A DNA stretch of 35,750 nt from Mesorhizobium denitrificans (GTDB lineage: Bacteria > Pseudomonadota > Alphaproteobacteria > Rhizobiales > Rhizobiaceae): assembly GCF_003403035.1 (NCBI RefSeq), contig NZ_QURN01000024.1:1-35750 (forward strand), given 5' to 3'. Shown here in pieces: positions 33,827-35,750 of this stretch. Each line of letters starts with the position of its first letter. Within the stretch, counting starts at the first letter, position 1. The position numbers were made by a program, and so were the translations under genes. The notes under the pieces are model-generated. The model was not told where the DNA came from. It saw only the letters and a program-made list of their open reading frames with translations, and did not search any database.

Positions 33827-34081
33827 ATGACCGATTCCATTGCCCGCACTGAAAAACAGCTGGGCGCCATCATCCGCCGCGCCCGCAAACAATCCGCCCT
33901 GACACAGGGCGCTTTAAGCGATCTGATCCATCTGCGCCAGGGCACGATCTCGCGTCTTGAAGCAGGGGAGCCAGCCGTGCAGCTGCGTACCCTGATGGAG
34001 GCGCTGTCTGCTCTCAAACTCGAACTAGTGATCCGGCCCCGGACGCAGGCCAGCGCTGCCGATATTGAGGATATATTCTGA
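33827..34081 (+). CDS. hipB: HipB-type antitoxin / XRE-family repressor
   Basis: 84 residues with a lambda-repressor-like HTH (about 15-66: LGAIIRRARKQSALTQGALSDLIHLRQGTISRLEAGEP), followed by VQLRTLMEALSALKLELVI and an acidic tail. E. coli HipB is 88 residues; it dimerises, represses hipBA and neutralises HipA. The start ATG at 33827 has GGAG six bases upstream; the ATG at 33815 would add four residues and has no binding site. The stop TGA overlaps the hipA ATG by one base. Confidence 0.9.
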   Translation: MTDSIARTEKQLGAIIRRARKQSALTQGALSDLIHLRQGTISRLEAGEPAVQLRTLMEALSALKLELVIRPRTQASAADIEDIF

Positions 34082-35418
34082 TGGTGCGGCGCAAGACGCA
34101 TGTGCCTCTCAATGTCTTTCTGAACAGCCGCCATGTCGGCGTGCTGCGCCGGGAAACTTCCGGCGCTATCGACTTCACATACGCTCGCGACTGGCTCGAC
34201 TGGAGCGAGACATTCCCGGTGTCGCTGTCCCTGCCGCTGCGGGAGAGCCGCTATATCGGCGCGCCTGTCACGAACGTTTTTGATAACCTGCTACCGGACA
34301 GCGAACTGATCCGCAGGCGCGTGGCAGAGCGCGTGGGCGCGGAAGGCATAGACCCCTACAGTCTGCTGACCGCGCTCGGCCATGACTGCGTCGGCGCGCT
34401 TCAATTCCTGCCGGATGGTAGCGAGCCCGGCACCGCAGGCAGCGTCGAAGGAAGAGCGGTCAGCGATGACGAAATCGCCGCACTTCTTGCTAACCTTGCG
34501 AGCGCCCCGCTCGGCGTGGGCGACGATGAGGATTTCCGGATTTCGATTGCGGGTGCGCAGGAAAAGACCGCGCTGCTGCGCAAGGACGGAAAATGGTTCA
34601 AACCTTCCGGTACCGCTGCCACCACGCATATTCTCAAGCCGCAGATAGGTCAGATCGCAGACGGCGTTGACCTCTCCAACAGTGTAGAAAATGAATATCT
34701 ATGCCTGAAGCTGGCAGCTGCTCTCGGCCTGCCGTCGGCTGATGCAGAGATTGCCGATTTCGGGGATCGCCGCACTCTGATTGTCGAGCGCTTTGACCGC
34801 CGCTGGACAGGTAATGGACGCCTGCTGCGCCTGCCGCAGGAGGATATGTGCCAGGCTCTCTCCATCCCGCCCACACGCAAGTACCAGTCCGAAGGCGGTC
34901 CGGGAATGCGCGCCATCATCCAGCTTCTGAAAGCCAGCGACAGGCCGGATGAGGACACAGCCGCCTTTATGCGAGCCTGCATCCTGTTCTGGCTGATCGG
35001 CGCGACAGACGGGCACGCCAAGAATTTCAGCATCTTTCTCGCGCCGGGCGGACGCTTCCACATGACGCCGCTCTACGATGTACTGACCACGCAGCCGAGC
35101 CTTGATAGCGGCCAGATCGCGCGCAGGAAGTTCAAGCTCGCCATGTCGGTCGGCAAGAACAATCACTACGCGCTCGATGAGATTGTCCCGCGTCATTTTC
35201 AGCAGACCGCCGATGAGGCGGGCATAGGCACCGCTGCCCTGCGGGCGATCTTCGAGGAGTTCGCTGCGACCACGGGCAAAGCGATGCAGTCCACGATTGA
35301 TGAATTGCCAAAAGGTTTTCCGTCCCAGCTGGTCGACTCGATTGCCGCTCCGCTCAAAGACCGGACACGGATGATCGAACAATTCCTTGAGGGAGGCACT
35401 GGTGACAAAAAAAGCTGA
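34081..35418 (+). CDS. hipA: HipA-type Ser/Thr kinase toxin
   Basis: 445 residues. The N-terminal HipA_N domain includes TNVFDNLLPDSELIRRRVAERV. The Gly-rich loop ISIAGAQEKTALL contains the Ser that in E. coli HipA (Ser150) is autophosphorylated. The kinase core has the catalytic Asp in IGATDGHAKNFSIF and the metal Asp in TPLYDVLTT. All key residues are intact, so it should be an active kinase; E. coli HipA phosphorylates glutamyl-tRNA synthetase and arrests translation. Translationally coupled to hipB (TGATG). The last codons overlap a third gene starting at 35402. Confidence 0.95.
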   Translation: MVRRKTHVPLNVFLNSRHVGVLRRETSGAIDFTYARDWLDWSETFPVSLSLPLRESRYIGAPVTNVFDNLLPDSELIRRRVAERVGAEGIDPYSLLTALGHDCVGALQFLPDGSEPGTAGSVEGRAVSDDEIAALLANLASAPLGVGDDEDFRISIAGAQEKTALLRKDGKWFKPSGTAATTHILKPQIGQIADGVDLSNSVENEYLCLKLAAALGLPSADAEIADFGDRRTLIVERFDRRWTGNGRLLRLPQEDMCQALSIPPTRKYQSEGGPGMRAIIQLLKASDRPDEDTAAFMRACILFWLIGATDGHAKNFSIFLAPGGRFHMTPLYDVLTTQPSLDSGQIARRKFKLAMSVGKNNHYALDEIVPRHFQQTADEAGIGTAALRAIFEEFAATTGKAMQSTIDELPKGFPSQLVDSIAAPLKDRTRMIEQFLEGGTGDKKS

Positions 35419-35657
35419 TCTGCACATTGCGATCCTTGGATGGGGATCGCTGATCTGGGACAAGCGCCCCGAGTTTGATGACCTCCATGGAGAATGGAAG
35501 CCGGAGGGGCCGGTTCTCAAACTTGAATTCTCACGCATCTCCTCTTCGGAGACGCGCAAAGGCGCGCTGACGCTCGTTATCGACAACCATTATGGGCAGG
35601 ACTGCACGGTCAAGTACGCTCTCAGCACTCGTAAGCATGCGGCAGATGCCATCGCTC
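35402..35657 (+). pseudogene. AIG2/gamma-glutamylcyclotransferase-like gene, cut by the right IS end
   Basis: A GTG start at 35402 with GGGAGG 6 bases upstream, inside the end of hipA. The first residues (IAILGWGSLIWDKRPEF) and the following KPEGPVLKLEFSRISSSETRKGALTLVID resemble the GGCT/AIG2 fold beginning with a GxGSL-type loop. Only about 85 native residues remain; the IS21-family end starts at 35658 and the frame stops inside it (35680). The 16-bp overlap with hipA suggests it was a third gene of the hipBA operon. Its original length and function are not recoverable here. Confidence 0.7.
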
Positions 35658-35750
35658 TGTTGATTTCCACTCAGAAGTGAGCCGGGTTTTCCATCGAGAA
35701 GTGAGCCACCTCTGATTATGGATTTCGAGTCATGCTGGGGTCAATACGGT
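35658..35750 (+). mobile_element. IS21-family element terminus, right copy, facing out of the window
   Basis: TGTTGATTTCCAC starts the element, followed by two repeat units (35665-35683 and 35689-35707, 24 bp apart, AGAAGTGAGCC shared). 35658-35745 is the exact reverse complement of 1-88; the last five bases continue into the element. The insertion split the gene at 35402. Confidence 0.8.

Noticed and set aside
1-35745. A composite IS21-family transposon with target-site duplication
   Set aside because: Both ends shown are the same end of the element facing outward. The 8 bases inside each do not match, and the outer flanks are not visible.

Overview
The window reads as accessory and semi-conserved chromosome of an alphaproteobacterium. 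The ribose-type ABC transporter, the PhoP/FeuP-like two-component pair, the APH(6)-type kinase and the DEAD-box/ABC-F pair all look Rhizobiales-like, and Brucella/Ochrobactrum relatives are my best guess (inference from protein style; no 16S or other marker is present). The first 88 bases and bases 35658-35745 are perfect reverse complements and look like the same terminal end of an IS21-family element. Each copy points outward, so the window is the unique DNA between two oppositely oriented IS copies, or an assembled contig that stopped in them.

Layout. 187-3223: a luciferase-like monooxygenase divergent from a LysR regulator, then an aminoglycoside 6-phosphotransferase. 3411-18622: a large sugar or polyol locus. 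Two minus-strand transcription units (ALDH-xylB-HAD phosphatase-rpiR-rpiA, then a Tat-type binding protein-ABC ATPase-permease-FAD oxidase-amidohydrolase-DUF59 protein-gloA) face a plus-strand unit (polyol-type SDR, FAH-family protein). 18631-24961: a two-component system with a divergent OB-fold membrane protein, an ABC-F protein and a DEAD-box helicase. 25159-30487: a cysteine-rich secreted protein, an alpha/beta hydrolase divergent from a GlxA-type AraC regulator, and a pirin/isochorismatase pair divergent from a LysR regulator. 30488-35657: a degraded island with a broken ThiF/E1-like gene fused to a broken hsdM, a Phd-type antitoxin, an intact hipBA module with a four-operator array, and a third gene cut by the right IS.

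How the genes work together. The sugar locus combines import, a sugar-alcohol dehydrogenase, a xylulokinase/Rpi phosphorylative branch, and an oxidative branch (FAH-family 2-keto-3-deoxy acid enzyme, aldehyde dehydrogenase, GlcD-like FAD oxidase). An RpiR-family regulator is encoded inside. I cannot name the substrate, and the combination does not match a pathway I know. Its two minus-strand promoter regions share a CTAG/TTGCGC-type motif that is a candidate operator.

The most striking regulatory structure lies between the Phd antitoxin/hsdM remnant and hipBA. Four copies of TATACG-N6-CGTATA are spaced exactly 27 bp apart. The outermost copies each overlap the -10 region of an outward promoter, so one DNA-binding protein (probably HipB) could control both sides. 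The hsdM and ThiF genes beside it are dead by visible lesions: a one-base deletion, a GAA-to-TAA type nonsense codon, a deletion junction, and an in-frame TAG.
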